Shown one piece after another: positions 25,626 through 34,057 of a stretch of DNA of 45,425 nucleotides. Below the pieces are notes generated by a model. The model saw nothing but the letters and a program-made list of their open reading frames with translations, did not search any database and was not told where the DNA came from. Source of the stretch: an uncultured Clostridia bacterium (GTDB lineage: Bacteria; Bacillota; Clostridia; TANB77; CAG-508); the NCBI GenBank assembly GCA_934167365.1, contig CAKPKU010000004.1, positions 1 to 45,425 on the forward strand, given 5' to 3'. The position numbers were made by a program, and so were the translations under genes. The first letter of the stretch is position 1; each line of letters begins with the position of its first letter.

Positions 25626-26471
25626 TTAATAGATTGGGAATGCATGTATTTGTTCTGGTCTAACAATTTTAGCTCCAAATACATATAATCCTTTTAATGC
25701 ATCTTGAAATCCATCTTGTGGTCTGTATGCTTCTACCTTATCAATTTGTCCGCAAAAAGCAATAGCTTTCGATGTTCTTAACATGCAAATAGTACATTCC
25801 TTTCCGCTAACAGTTGCTTTTTGTAATAGATTTTCAATTGAAATTAGTGCGTTTCCATATTTTCCAACAAATCCGTTTTTAATTAAATCACTATTATTTG
25901 TATCTAATTCAAGAATTTCTGGTCTTAAAATAGTATACCATTCTGGGTTAACTTCCAGATAATACTTATCAGAAACCTTGCAATTATTTTCATATAATTT
26001 TTTGAATCCTGTTTCAATTAGTGCTATACCACCATCAGATACAGCAGAAATATCAGCTACAGTACCTACAGATATTTTTGTATCTGAATTTGTAACTTCT
26101 GTTGCCACTAATTTTCCAACATATTTGTCGCCCTCTTCTGAAAGTCCTGCTGTTGCTTCTTGTGTTAGTGCTTCAATTAGCCCAGGAACAGATTGCGCTT
26201 TATCAATATCCTCTATTTCAAAGTCGAAATATCTATATTGATCTAACTTTAATATTTGTGAACTATCTGTACCAGCTTCTCTTGTTAATTTTGTTCCTGG
26301 TACATAAGTTCTAATTGTTGGTCTAACCACTCCTAATATTTTTACTTCTTTAGCGTTTTTGCTATCCTTTTCATATTCATAATCGCAATGATTTTTCAAT
26401 GATGTGATAGTTTCCAATGATCTTTGAATTTTCTTACTCCATACTGTTTGTTGAAAATTATTTATACTCAT
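25626..26471 (-). CDS. Major capsid (coat) protein
   Basis: A 281-aa protein starting MSINNFQQTVWSKKIQRSLE. It contains VRPTIRTYVPGT, a segment rich in acidic residues (FDFEIEDIDKAQS) and the later LYENNCKVSDKYYLEVNPEW, a pattern seen in P22/HK97-fold coat proteins of Firmicute phages. It ends VFGAKIVRPEQIHAF. The position after scaffold and before connectors, its length and a strong AGGAGG site support the call. No N-terminal protease segment is visible, consistent with a separate scaffold gene upstream. Confidence 0.8.
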   Translation of the reverse strand: MSINNFQQTVWSKKIQRSLETITSLKNHCDYEYEKDSKNAKEVKILGVVRPTIRTYVPGTKLTREAGTDSSQILKLDQYRYFDFEIEDIDKAQSVPGLIEALTQEATAGLSEEGDKYVGKLVATEVTNSDTKISVGTVADISAVSDGGIALIETGFKKLYENNCKVSDKYYLEVNPEWYTILRPEILELDTNNSDLIKNGFVGKYGNALISIENLLQKATVSGKECTICMLRTSKAIAFCGQIDKVEAYRPQDGFQDALKGLYVFGAKIVRPEQIHAFPIY

Positions 26472-26506
26472 AATTATAACCTCCTATAATATAGGAAGTT
26501 TGAATT

Positions 26507-27418
26507 CTATTGCTCTTTATTTTTATACCACTCTGCCATACTGCGTTCCACAGCCGCCATAATTTGTGGGTCATCTAGATCTTCTTCTGATAATTGTCGA
26601 ACTTCTTGTGGTGTATATATGTCTTTATATTTAGTTTTAGGTTGAGCGCTTGTTTTCATACTTCCTATTTGTTCAATTTCGCCTTCAACCTGTGGTTTAT
26701 ATTTCAAATAAGTAAGATACTTATTTTTTTCCGACATTGATTTATCAAGACATTTAGCAAACTCTTGATAATCTTTATCTTTTAAAGCATCTATATTAAT
26801 TCCCATAGATGCTAATTCTTTTTCGGATTCTAATTGTTGCCTTTTTTGGGCTAATTTCATAAATATTCTTTTTTCACGTTGTGTCATTCCCTCGACACCC
26901 TTTTGGCTTAATCTATCAGTCTCTTCAACTATTTCATCAAATCCATAATCTATTATTTTATTAGCTTCTTTTTCAGCTAGATAATCTAAATCTTCTTCTG
27001 ATAAATTAGGTTGTTGATTTGGAATTTTATAGCCTTTACTTTCAAAAAAGCTTTGCATTTTTTCAGTTGCTTCTTCCAAATTTTCTGCGTTAAATCCGAA
27101 TTTTAACATTTGTTCAGCTTTAGAATACTTCTCCTGATATGCCCTTTCAATTTTTGCTTTTTGTCGTTCTATTTTTCTCGGTAAAATTTCATCAACTTTA
27201 GCATCAATCATTTTTTGCACATCTTCTTCTGTATACATTTTAGGTTGCTCCTCGACTGTTTCTTCTTCGTTACTTGATTCATTATTAGTATTTTCATTTG
27301 AGTTATTATCAATTTGCTCCTCTATGGATGTACTACTTCCATCAACTAGTTCTTCTGTTGCTAGTTCATCAACATTTTCATCAACTTCTGTTGCAACATT
27401 TTTGTTATCAATTAACAT
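26507..27418 (-). CDS. Scaffolding protein
   Basis: A 303-aa acidic protein with an unstructured N-terminal 60 residues (Glu/Asn/Thr-rich). A helical coiled coil with the common scaffold opening MYTEEDVQKMIDAKVDEILP and AKIERAYQEKYSK follows, and there is a charged C-terminus. No globular domain is obvious. It directly precedes the coat gene with 35 bases between them. Scaffold proteins guide shell assembly and leave before maturation. Confidence 0.8.
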   Translation of the reverse strand: MLIDNKNVATEVDENVDELATEELVDGSSTSIEEQIDNNSNENTNNESSNEEETVEEQPKMYTEEDVQKMIDAKVDEILPRKIERQKAKIERAYQEKYSKAEQMLKFGFNAENLEEATEKMQSFFESKGYKIPNQQPNLSEEDLDYLAEKEANKIIDYGFDEIVEETDRLSQKGVEGMTQREKRIFMKLAQKRQQLESEKELASMGINIDALKDKDYQEFAKCLDKSMSEKNKYLTYLKYKPQVEGEIEQIGSMKTSAQPKTKYKDIYTPQEVRQLSEEDLDDPQIMAAVERSMAEWYKNKEQ

Positions 27419-27507
27419 ATAAAATACCTCCTATTTTTAAAGTCATTGCTTGACTATTTCCATAGCTTTTATCCTCATCAATGCTTGGAGCATATAAAAC
27501 AAAACAC

Positions 27508-27539
27508 TTGCAGTATTAGATATATAAATATCTAACTTA
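27508..27539 (-). terminator. Terminator-like hairpin between portal/small gene and scaffold
   Basis: TTAGATAT/ATATCTAA (27516-27535) with loop ATAA, extended by an imperfect outer stem to CTTG/CAAG. T-rich tracts follow on the minus strand. It sits in the 127-base gap upstream of the scaffold gene and may set head-gene stoichiometry. Confidence 0.5.
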
Positions 27540-27545
27540 CAAGCA

Positions 27546-27734
27546 TTAATTGTTATTTTTATTCTCTTTATTCTTTATTATTTCCTTTGCATACTCGACC
27601 ATCCATTTCTTATCTTGAGCATTATAATTATCTGATAATATTCTTTCTGCTAATCCATTCTTAAGCTCATAATCTTTTACACATCCATATGTTTGATTAA
27701 TTTCAAGTTTCTCTAGCTCTTCTCTATATCCCAC
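27546..27734 (-). CDS. Small hypothetical protein (62 aa) after portal
   Basis: A 62-aa charged protein starting at GTG 27734 with an AAGGAGG site. It contains NQTYGCVKDYELKNGLAERIL and a C-terminal run of Lys/Asn. No family is known to me. It is translationally coupled to portal (starts 2 bases after it). Small genes at this place are common in such head modules. Confidence 0.65.
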   Translation of the reverse strand: MGYREELEKLEINQTYGCVKDYELKNGLAERILSDNYNAQDKKWMVEYAKEIIKNKENKNNN

Positions 27735-27736
27735 TT

Positions 27737-29434
27737 TTACACTCCTCCTTGACTTTTAACAGCATTATTTATTTGATCTGCCTGTACATCTGCATCACTA
27801 TTTAAAAATTGGTCGGCTCTTTGTTTCATGAATTGCGCTGCATTATCAATCATAGCTATTCTTCTTTGCTCCTCTTCCATTAATTTAACAATCTTTTCAA
27901 TTTGCAATTTTGGCATTACTGCATCATCTGGCAGTACCTCACATAAAATCTTTAGCTCTGACAATTTTTGTATATTAAAATAACCATTTGTTAATAAGTT
28001 TTCTATGGACTCCTCTTGTGCAAATTTATCAAAAGCACTTTTTGGGGTAATATCTATTTTAACTGTAGCCTCCAATTGATTTAAAACGGTTTGTGGAACA
28101 TTTACAATTTCAATTTTTTCCGTTCCATCATCTGCTGATATTTTGTCTTCAAGTTTCAGCCCATCTTTACTATATGTAATAAACATATCTAAATATATTC
28201 TTACCAAATCTTCTAAAAACTTCTTTAGTCCAGATAATTGCTCTACTAATGGTTGTTGTTGTGCCTGTTGTACAGCTAAAATTGCTCTTCCAGATGTTTT
28301 TGTCGGATCCACACCTCCAGTTGCAAATTCACTTGCCCCGTTAAGTTCCCTTGTTACCGTTATTAATTCATTTTGTACTTTTTCAACGTCTGGGGACATT
28401 TGTGCTGGTTGTACATTTACAAAGGCATTAGACACATCATTCGTGCCAACTCCTCCACTGACTTTAATTAATCCACCTACTTTTTCTAATTCTTCAGGAT
28501 TCTCGATTAAATCGATATTTACAGCCTTTGTTGGATAGGCTGTATGTTTTACAGTTACCAATCTACGCATAATTGTTTTATTAACCTCTATTTGATTTGG
28601 TATTAAAAATTCAACCTCGCCTTGTCCACGTGCGCTTCCTTCCTTATGTTCCCATGGGAAATGTGCAACAGGATATAAACTTAATCCAGAACTTTTATCT
28701 TTCCTAAGCTCAACATATTTTGTAGCTTGGCTAAAATACACCTTACCATTTTTTTTGTACATTTTTGTAATTAAAGTGCACATATCATCTTTTTCCTGTT
28801 TTGATGAATCTCCAGAATTATCAAATGTATCTTTATCACCCACTATATATTGTAGTTTTTCCTCTGATACTCCATTTGCTTTTGCTTGCTCTTGTGCATT
28901 ACTTACTGGAAGTCGTTTCTTTATTAATATGTATGGTTGTTCTTGTATTTCTTCATCATTTTCATTCCCATAGAATATATCAGTTTTTGCTATTCTTTCT
29001 GTTTGAGGTAATTGGTTTTCTTTATCATAATTAACATATGCTACACCCTCGCTCGTAATCGCCGCATCATTTGAGAAACGTCTTATTTTTGAATCCATAC
29101 TATCCTTTTCCCAAACTTTAGCTACTTTTTTATTTAACATTTCACAAGTTTTTTCTGCTGTTGCTCTAAATTCTTCATTTTCAAAATTTTGCGATGAAAA
29201 ATTGGCTGCCCATAAATTTGCATTTATATTTGATACTTTAAATTTAACAATTGTTTTTATAAAGTTTTCTTGCACTGGTTGAACACCTTTTATTTTTAAA
29301 CCTTCCCACTGATCACCATTATAAAATCTGTGGAACTTATCAGCATCAGAAAACATATTTAATGTCCTACAATAATTTCTACTTTTTTCATACAGTTGCC
29401 ATATATCGGTTTCTTTTATTTCTTCAATATCCAA
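27737..29434 (-). CDS. Portal protein (P22-like)
   Basis: A 565-aa portal, the dodecameric ring at the DNA-packaging vertex. It shows the opening helix with ADKFHRFYNGDQWEG, the segment VQENFIKTIVKFKVSNINANLW, the stretch FPWEHKEGSARGQGEVEFLIPNQIEVNK, and SGRAILAVQQAQQQPLVEQL in the wing/stem region. These features match the P22-type portals that accompany short tails. The start is TTG with AAAGGAG. It is preceded by terminase genes and small membrane proteins. Confidence 0.85.
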   Translation of the reverse strand: MDIEEIKETDIWQLYEKSRNYCRTLNMFSDADKFHRFYNGDQWEGLKIKGVQPVQENFIKTIVKFKVSNINANLWAANFSSQNFENEEFRATAEKTCEMLNKKVAKVWEKDSMDSKIRRFSNDAAITSEGVAYVNYDKENQLPQTERIAKTDIFYGNENDEEIQEQPYILIKKRLPVSNAQEQAKANGVSEEKLQYIVGDKDTFDNSGDSSKQEKDDMCTLITKMYKKNGKVYFSQATKYVELRKDKSSGLSLYPVAHFPWEHKEGSARGQGEVEFLIPNQIEVNKTIMRRLVTVKHTAYPTKAVNIDLIENPEELEKVGGLIKVSGGVGTNDVSNAFVNVQPAQMSPDVEKVQNELITVTRELNGASEFATGGVDPTKTSGRAILAVQQAQQQPLVEQLSGLKKFLEDLVRIYLDMFITYSKDGLKLEDKISADDGTEKIEIVNVPQTVLNQLEATVKIDITPKSAFDKFAQEESIENLLTNGYFNIQKLSELKILCEVLPDDAVMPKLQIEKIVKLMEEEQRRIAMIDNAAQFMKQRADQFLNSDADVQADQINNAVKSQGGV

Positions 29435-29452
29435 TTATTACAACTCCTTTCT

Positions 29453-29701
29453 TTAAAAATCTTTTTGATTAGTTCCATCTCCAGTATAATTATCTATATT
29501 TTCCAAATTAGTTTGATAAACATGTTCTATTTTTTCTATTCTTTCATTTTTTTTGTTATCTTTTATTGAATCTTTAATAGTACTAATGGGATTAGGTATT
29601 TTAACTTCTTCATTTTTCTGAATCTTCTGCGTTACATTTACACCTAATAAAAAAGCTAGTAGCATAAATATACCTACTAACAACACAATAATACATTCCA
29701 T
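29453..29701 (-). CDS. Small membrane protein (82 aa)
   Basis: An 82-aa protein with one N-terminal membrane helix (MECIIVLLVGIFMLLAFLLG) and a charged soluble tail with KIQKNEEVKIPNP. The ATG at 29701 is chosen for the GGAGGAG site just upstream. Position between terminase and portal, function unknown. It could be an anti-superinfection or assembly protein, but nothing in the sequence shows this. Confidence 0.65.
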   Translation of the reverse strand: MECIIVLLVGIFMLLAFLLGVNVTQKIQKNEEVKIPNPISTIKDSIKDNKKNERIEKIEHVYQTNLENIDNYTGDGTNQKDF

Positions 29702-29705
29702 TATA

Positions 29706-30062
29706 CTACTCCTCCTCATTTATATCTAATATTTCAACAGTTCCTTCAACGGACTCATTAACTTCTGTTTTATCTTCTTTGACATTTTCATTAATGATTT
29801 CTTTATCATCTGTTTTTATTTCGTTTGAGCCTTCAATATTATTCTTATATAATTCTATTAGGTTATCTTTGTTTAACTGCTCCGTTGCCTCTATACCTTT
29901 TCTTTTCAATACCTCTATAAGCTCCTTCTTTGTCATGTCTTCTATTCTTTTTTCTTTTTCAACATTATTGTCTTCGGACTCATTAACTTCTGTTAATACA
30001 CCTAATTTTTTTAATTCATTATAATAATTTTCATACTTTGCTCTTCTTGTTCTTTTTTTCAT
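29706..30062 (-). CDS. Small protein with a HeH/Rho-N-like motif (118 aa)
   Basis: A 118-aa protein with a basic N-terminus (MKKRTRRAKYENYYNEL). A helix-extended-loop-helix motif, MTKKELIEVLKRKGIEATEQLNKDNLIELYK, lies about residues 46-76 (quoted here only as the two halves KKELIEVLKRKGIE and NKDNLIELYK). A very acidic tail follows. HeH/Rho-N-like motifs bind nucleic acid, and such genes are common between terminase and portal. The ATG at 30062 is preferred because GGGAGG precedes it. Confidence 0.65.
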   Translation of the reverse strand: MKKRTRRAKYENYYNELKKLGVLTEVNESEDNNVEKEKRIEDMTKKELIEVLKRKGIEATEQLNKDNLIELYKNNIEGSNEIKTDDKEIINENVKEDKTEVNESVEGTVEILDINEEE

Positions 30063-30079
30063 ATAAAGCCTCCCTTTAC

Positions 30080-31885
30080 TTACACTATATAATCTTTTTC
30101 GCCCCAATCGTAGTTTGGTTCTTTTTCATTTTTAAAATTAAACTCTGGATATTGATTTATAACCTTTTTACTAAACACAACCTGATTTCTACATTCCCAT
30201 GCTATTGCCAAAGCCATCATTAAATCATCATGTCCCCCTTCTGGTGCCTCTATTCTTCCCTTTTCATTTCTTATTATTGCTAATAATTCATTTAGAGTGT
30301 CCAGATCACTTATTAGGTCACAATTTGTTCTTACTACTTCTATTAGCTTTGATAATATTGTTGGTCTTGTAATACTGGTTGTTCTAAAACCATATCTTTG
30401 TTCAACTTTCTTTGTATATGTATCTATTTTCTCGGATATATACATATTTTTATATTTTAATCTCTGCAATTCTCTTATTGGAAAACTATCAAAATTTGAC
30501 TCTATTGCTAGCATAGCATTTTTATAATATTTTCCTAAACAGTACATCTGTCTTGTATATTCATCGGCATCGAATTGTTTTTTTAAAGTTGCAGCTTGCT
30601 TTCCAGTTTTTGCATTTAACACTTGTCCAGTGAAAAAATCAGATCCTTCGCCAGCTGTATCTCCTCCTACACAGTATTTAGTTACTTCTGGTGTATTTGG
30701 TAATTCATATATCCTTATAAATCCATCTCGTGTATTTAACCATCGTATATTACTTATTTTATTTCCATCATAATCATAGATAAATTTACCTACTTTTAAA
30801 GGTATCTTGTAACCTAACTTGATTTTTAATTCAAGCTCTGCTATTCTTTTAATAATAACTTCTGTATCAAAAACATTCTTTCCAGAAAGTAAAAATGCTT
30901 CTTTCGGCGTGCAGGGATATTCCTGCTTTATTAGATCCTTATCAATATATTTTTGATATTTTTTATAGTACCAATATAATTGTTCATCTTCTAACTTAAT
31001 CTCATTTTTAAGCCATCTTAATCTCTCAAAAACCCATTCTTTTTTTGTTTCTATTTTGTGCAAGAACTCATTGTGTATTTCTTCGTTTTCAAATTTTGTT
31101 CTATATTCTTTTGTTAGCCACCACTCAAAAAAACAATTTATATGATTACCGCTTGACCACATTTTTTCATAATCGTTATATCCATTTGCTGTACTTTCAT
31201 AGATCTTTATACAATTTTTAGTAAATGCCTCTCCAAGTCCAGCTTGTATCGGACTAATGCCGCATTTCCAAAATGCACATTCTGATCCATGGAAGAAATT
31301 TATTGTTTTACTTCTTCCAACTTGCTCTGTTGCTGTATCTACAGACCAACTTGAGTTAAGTTTAGAAAATAATAACTGCTTTCTATTGTTTAATTTCTCT
31401 GTTGGTTTTATAATATCTGGTAACGCATTATATGGAAACTTTGCTTTGTTCTGAAAAATTGTTTCTGTATTATCTGCTTTATCGCTAAGTGTTAATCCCT
31501 GGAAATTATGTGTTAATAAATCATAGCTAAGTTGTATTGCTGTTATCAAAGTTGTAAATCCTTGCTGACGCCCTTTTAGTACTAAAATAGATATATCTGT
31601 TATAATGTTATGATTATAATCATCTATTGCCTTATTTAATATTTTTATAAATGTCTGCTGTACTTCATTAAGAAAAAATGGCATAGTATTTTGTTCTTTA
31701 TCTACAACTATAAACATTAGCTCAATTAGATATTCTGGGTGTTCTTGTAATTCCTCTAATAATTTACTATTTGTTATTAATTCCTGTGCGACTGCCGCTC
31801 TATATTCACTATCAATCTCAATGTTTTTGTTTTCACGCCATAATTCCTTTCTTCTTTTTATTAGATCCAATATTGTTATTGTCAT
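30080..31885 (-). CDS. Terminase large subunit
   Basis: A 601-aa DNA-packaging motor. The ATPase domain has a Walker-A-like KGRQQGFTT (about 104-112), and IYESTANG marks the motif after Walker B. The RNase-H-like nuclease domain has GGDTAGEGSDFFTGQV, with acidic Asp in the first motif, AIESN in the second and GGHDDLMMALAIAW in the third. Its ATG overlaps the terminase small-subunit stop (ATGA), so the two are translationally coupled. If the small subunit were truncated at its TAG, this coupling would be lost. Confidence 0.93.
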   Translation of the reverse strand: MTITILDLIKRRKELWRENKNIEIDSEYRAAVAQELITNSKLLEELQEHPEYLIELMFIVVDKEQNTMPFFLNEVQQTFIKILNKAIDDYNHNIITDISILVLKGRQQGFTTLITAIQLSYDLLTHNFQGLTLSDKADNTETIFQNKAKFPYNALPDIIKPTEKLNNRKQLLFSKLNSSWSVDTATEQVGRSKTINFFHGSECAFWKCGISPIQAGLGEAFTKNCIKIYESTANGYNDYEKMWSSGNHINCFFEWWLTKEYRTKFENEEIHNEFLHKIETKKEWVFERLRWLKNEIKLEDEQLYWYYKKYQKYIDKDLIKQEYPCTPKEAFLLSGKNVFDTEVIIKRIAELELKIKLGYKIPLKVGKFIYDYDGNKISNIRWLNTRDGFIRIYELPNTPEVTKYCVGGDTAGEGSDFFTGQVLNAKTGKQAATLKKQFDADEYTRQMYCLGKYYKNAMLAIESNFDSFPIRELQRLKYKNMYISEKIDTYTKKVEQRYGFRTTSITRPTILSKLIEVVRTNCDLISDLDTLNELLAIIRNEKGRIEAPEGGHDDLMMALAIAWECRNQVVFSKKVINQYPEFNFKNEKEPNYDWGEKDYIV

Positions 31886-32245
31886 TTAAGGAAATCCTCT
31901 AGTTTCTTATTAACATTAAGATTAACAGTATCTTGTGGTTTTTCTCCAATTGTACTTTGAATTATTTCAAAAGCCTTTGCATTTCCAGTACACGCAGATT
32001 GCCACAGGGATATTACTAAAGCCATTTTATTAGTTACACCTTTATTATCAATGCCTAGTGCATTTATTGCTTCAATTAGGTCTTTTTGTTTTACAGGTTG
32101 TGCTAAAAAGTTGTTAAATAACTCATTGAACTTTTTTTGATCTCTTACTTTCTTCGCCCTAGCTTTGCCTCCGTTTGGAACGTATTTCTCTCTGTATGTC
32201 CTCTGCAAGTGTATTAAATGGTCTTAAATTTTCTTCATTTGCCAT
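31882..32245 (-). CDS. Terminase small subunit, split by a +1 frameshift at CGG
   Basis: Frame 1 starts at ATG 32245 (AAGGAG ribosome binding site) and reads MANEENLRPFNTLAED... to ...REIRSK, 24 residues. It then meets CGG (32173-32171) and TAG four codons further. Skipping the C gives REIRSK-GGKARAKK and continues to a normal end, 120 aa in total, including ALVISLWQSACTG and FEIIQSTIGEKP. The joined SKGGKA junction matches the consensus I know for this DNA-binding family. The downstream frame alone would have to start at TTG without the conserved N-terminus. The protein recognises phage DNA for packaging, and its stop overlaps the large-subunit start. Confidence 0.9.
32171..32173 (-). other. 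+1 frameshift site in the terminase small subunit: AAA-C-GGA
   Basis: In-frame CGG, codon 25. The zero frame then reads AGG CAA AGC TAG. Dropping C gives Lys-Gly-Gly-Lys-Ala, the expected family motif, which makes this the best-supported of the four sites. Confidence 0.88.
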
Positions 32246-32323
32246 GGTGTTATCATCTCCTTGTCTCTTATTATCTATATAAAATAAATTACATACCATT
32301 TATTGTTTTACAATGTAAAAAAT

Positions 32324-32349
32324 AAAGAACATCTTAACAGATGTTCTTT
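32324..32349 (-). terminator. Terminator between early and late genes
   Basis: AAAGAACATC/GATGTTCTTT perfect 10-bp stem with a 6-base loop. On the minus strand it is followed by ATTTTTTAC. It lies in the 200-base gap between the ArpU-like regulator gene and the terminase genes, and would stop the early transcript so that late genes need a new promoter or antitermination. The rest of the gap shows only AT-rich sequence with no confident promoter. Confidence 0.8.
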
Positions 32350-32445
32350 AAACCACATGTTTTAGGCACATATATTATTTATATATATGCAATTATATTT
32401 ATAACATACTTTTTACGTGTTTTTCTGTGCTTTTTTGTGCTTAAT

Positions 32446-32886
32446 TTATTTTTTGCTATTTTCCGCTTCTGTATTTTTTTCTTTTATATCTAATATATCA
32501 AATTTATTTAATGCTATACCATGCACATGCCTTATGTAATCATAATGATAATTCTTCTCTGCTGCAATTGTTACCAGACTTTTTCCCTTTATATAATGTT
32601 CTATTAATACCATTTTGTATTGTCCGTTTAACATGTTTAGTTGTTTTATTATTTTATTTCTTTTTCGTTGCAAATAGACTTCTCTTTTTAGCATCTTTAC
32701 AATTTCATCTTCTAATGCTGCAATTTGCTCTGCCATCTTATCTTTTATATTATTATTTCCATGTGGCATGTCACTTATTGGTGCGGTTATTTTGGTTATG
32801 TTTGCTTTCATTTCTTCTAAATGCTCTATAATTGTTTGTGAAGATTCTACATCATTTTTATAATTTCTTAAATCTTCTCTTGTCAT
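32446..32886 (-). CDS. Late gene regulator, ArpU/sigma-like
   Basis: A 146-aa helical protein. The C-terminal half has LNGQYKMVLIEHYIKGKSLVTIAAEKNYHYDYIRHVHGIALNKF (seen as QYKMVLIEHYIKG and a helix-turn-helix SLVTIAAEKNYHYDYIRHVH), as in ArpU or sigma-70 region-4-like phage proteins. In the family they activate late genes. It is the last early gene, immediately before the late terminator and terminase, which is the classic position. GAGAGG precedes ATG. Confidence 0.75.
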   Translation of the reverse strand: MTREDLRNYKNDVESSQTIIEHLEEMKANITKITAPISDMPHGNNNIKDKMAEQIAALEDEIVKMLKREVYLQRKRNKIIKQLNMLNGQYKMVLIEHYIKGKSLVTIAAEKNYHYDYIRHVHGIALNKFDILDIKEKNTEAENSKK

Positions 32887-32947
32887 TTAAATCCTCTCTT
32901 TCGTTTATAACTTTACTTCTCTAAATTGCAATTTTATCTATTTTCTA

Positions 32948-33154
32948 CTAATGATTTATCTTGATTATATCCGCTTGTAGCTCTTCTTTAATTATGTCCT
33001 CTATTTCCTCATAATCTGCCAAATCTGCATCTCTTATTATAATTCTTCCTAATAATTTTATTACTGATTCTATATCAATCTCTATTACATACTTGTTTGT
33101 TTCATCGTAATATCCACAAAAATTTAAATTTTTTAATATATCTCTATTACTCAT
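32948..33154 (-). CDS. Small hypothetical protein (68 aa)
   Basis: A 68-aa acidic protein: MSNRDILKNLNFCGYYDET at the start and EEIEDIIKEELQADIIKIN at the end. No domain is recognised. It has a strong AGGAGG site and is part of the leftward early operon. Confidence 0.6.
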   Translation of the reverse strand: MSNRDILKNLNFCGYYDETNKYVIEIDIESVIKLLGRIIIRDADLADYEEIEDIIKEELQADIIKINH

Positions 33155-33173
33155 TTGTACCTCCTAAAAAAAA

Positions 33174-33560
33174 TTATTCTACTGTTTTACCGCATTTTGA
33201 ACATTTGCTTATTGTTTTATATGCATCTGCCCAGAAACTATATCTGCTTGTTATTACCCAATCGTGCTCACATTTTGCTTTTGTTGTATTATTTGTAACT
33301 ATATTTTCTTTTACTGTATTTGTTGTATTCTCTGTTGTATCTACACAACCTGTTAATATACATAGTAGTATTGCTATACTTATAACAGCTACGGTAAAAA
33401 ATCTTTCTGTTATCGAATTGTTATTTTCAAAACTTACATAATAATTTAAGTTTGTTGAACCGTGATGATCTATATCAACATCTTCGTCGATATCTAATAT
33501 TTCTCCTTCTTTTCCAGTTGCTTTTATCTTTACTCTTTGTCCTACTTTAAATTTATTCAT
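33174..33560 (-). CDS. Hybrid protein: KOW-like N-terminus joined to lipoprotein-like segment and zinc-ribbon tail
   Basis: A 128-aa protein with three dissimilar parts. Residues 1-50 (FKVGQRVKIKATGKEGEIL and LNYYVSFENN) look like a small SH3/KOW domain. Residues 55-75 (FFTVAVISIAILLCILTGC) look like a lipoprotein signal with a lipobox. Residues 94-128 have C-X-H...C-X2-C (CEHDWVITS, KCSKCGKTVE), a zinc-binding pattern. A signal sequence in mid-protein is unusual, and two overlapping genes may have fused in frame. No ATG with a ribosome binding site precedes the hydrophobic part. Start codon at 33560 has a GAGG site. Confidence 0.6.
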   Translation of the reverse strand: MNKFKVGQRVKIKATGKEGEILDIDEDVDIDHHGSTNLNYYVSFENNNSITERFFTVAVISIAILLCILTGCVDTTENTTNTVKENIVTNNTTKAKCEHDWVITSRYSFWADAYKTISKCSKCGKTVE

Positions 33561-33580
33561 ATCTATTCCTCGCTTTCTTT

Positions 33581-34057
33581 TTATAAATCTTGTAACATAG
33601 ACATATCTAGATTATGTGCTTGCATTCTTCCATATTCTAGACTATCATTATCTGCTATTACTATTTCTTGTTCCATCGATTCTTTTGCAAGTTTCTTGTA
33701 TACATTTATTTTTTTTATTATAGTTTCAATTTTTTCTTTTGGTACAAAGTTTTCTTTTATTCTTTCTTCTAATTTGTCAGCAATAGCGATAGTATTTTTT
33801 AATTGTTTATTTTCTTTTTCTAATTCTAATATTCTATTATGAGCACTTGCACTTACTTTTACTTCTAATAATTCTTCATTCTCTTTTAATACTTTTTTAT
33901 AATCTGCTAAAATATGTTGCATAGCTTTTGGTATTTCCAAATCTACTGTCTCCCAGCCACCATTTTTAAAGAAATTACTATTTGTTTCATTTATGGCACT
34001 ATTTGCTAAATAAATTTCAATTTTTTTTATATCTTCTTCTATACTATTTTTTTTCAC
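33581..34057 (-). CDS. Hypothetical coiled-coil protein (158 aa)
   Basis: A 158-aa protein, mostly helical, with coiled-coil heptads around ENEELLEVKVSASAHNRILELEKENKQLKN (seen as VLKENEELLEV and RILELEKENKQLK). It starts at GTG 34057 with AAAGGAG. Similar coiled-coil proteins of unknown function are common in early operons of Clostridial phages. It overlaps the previous gene by one base, so it is coupled to it. Confidence 0.65.
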   Translation of the reverse strand: MKKNSIEEDIKKIEIYLANSAINETNSNFFKNGGWETVDLEIPKAMQHILADYKKVLKENEELLEVKVSASAHNRILELEKENKQLKNTIAIADKLEERIKENFVPKEKIETIIKKINVYKKLAKESMEQEIVIADNDSLEYGRMQAHNLDMSMLQDL

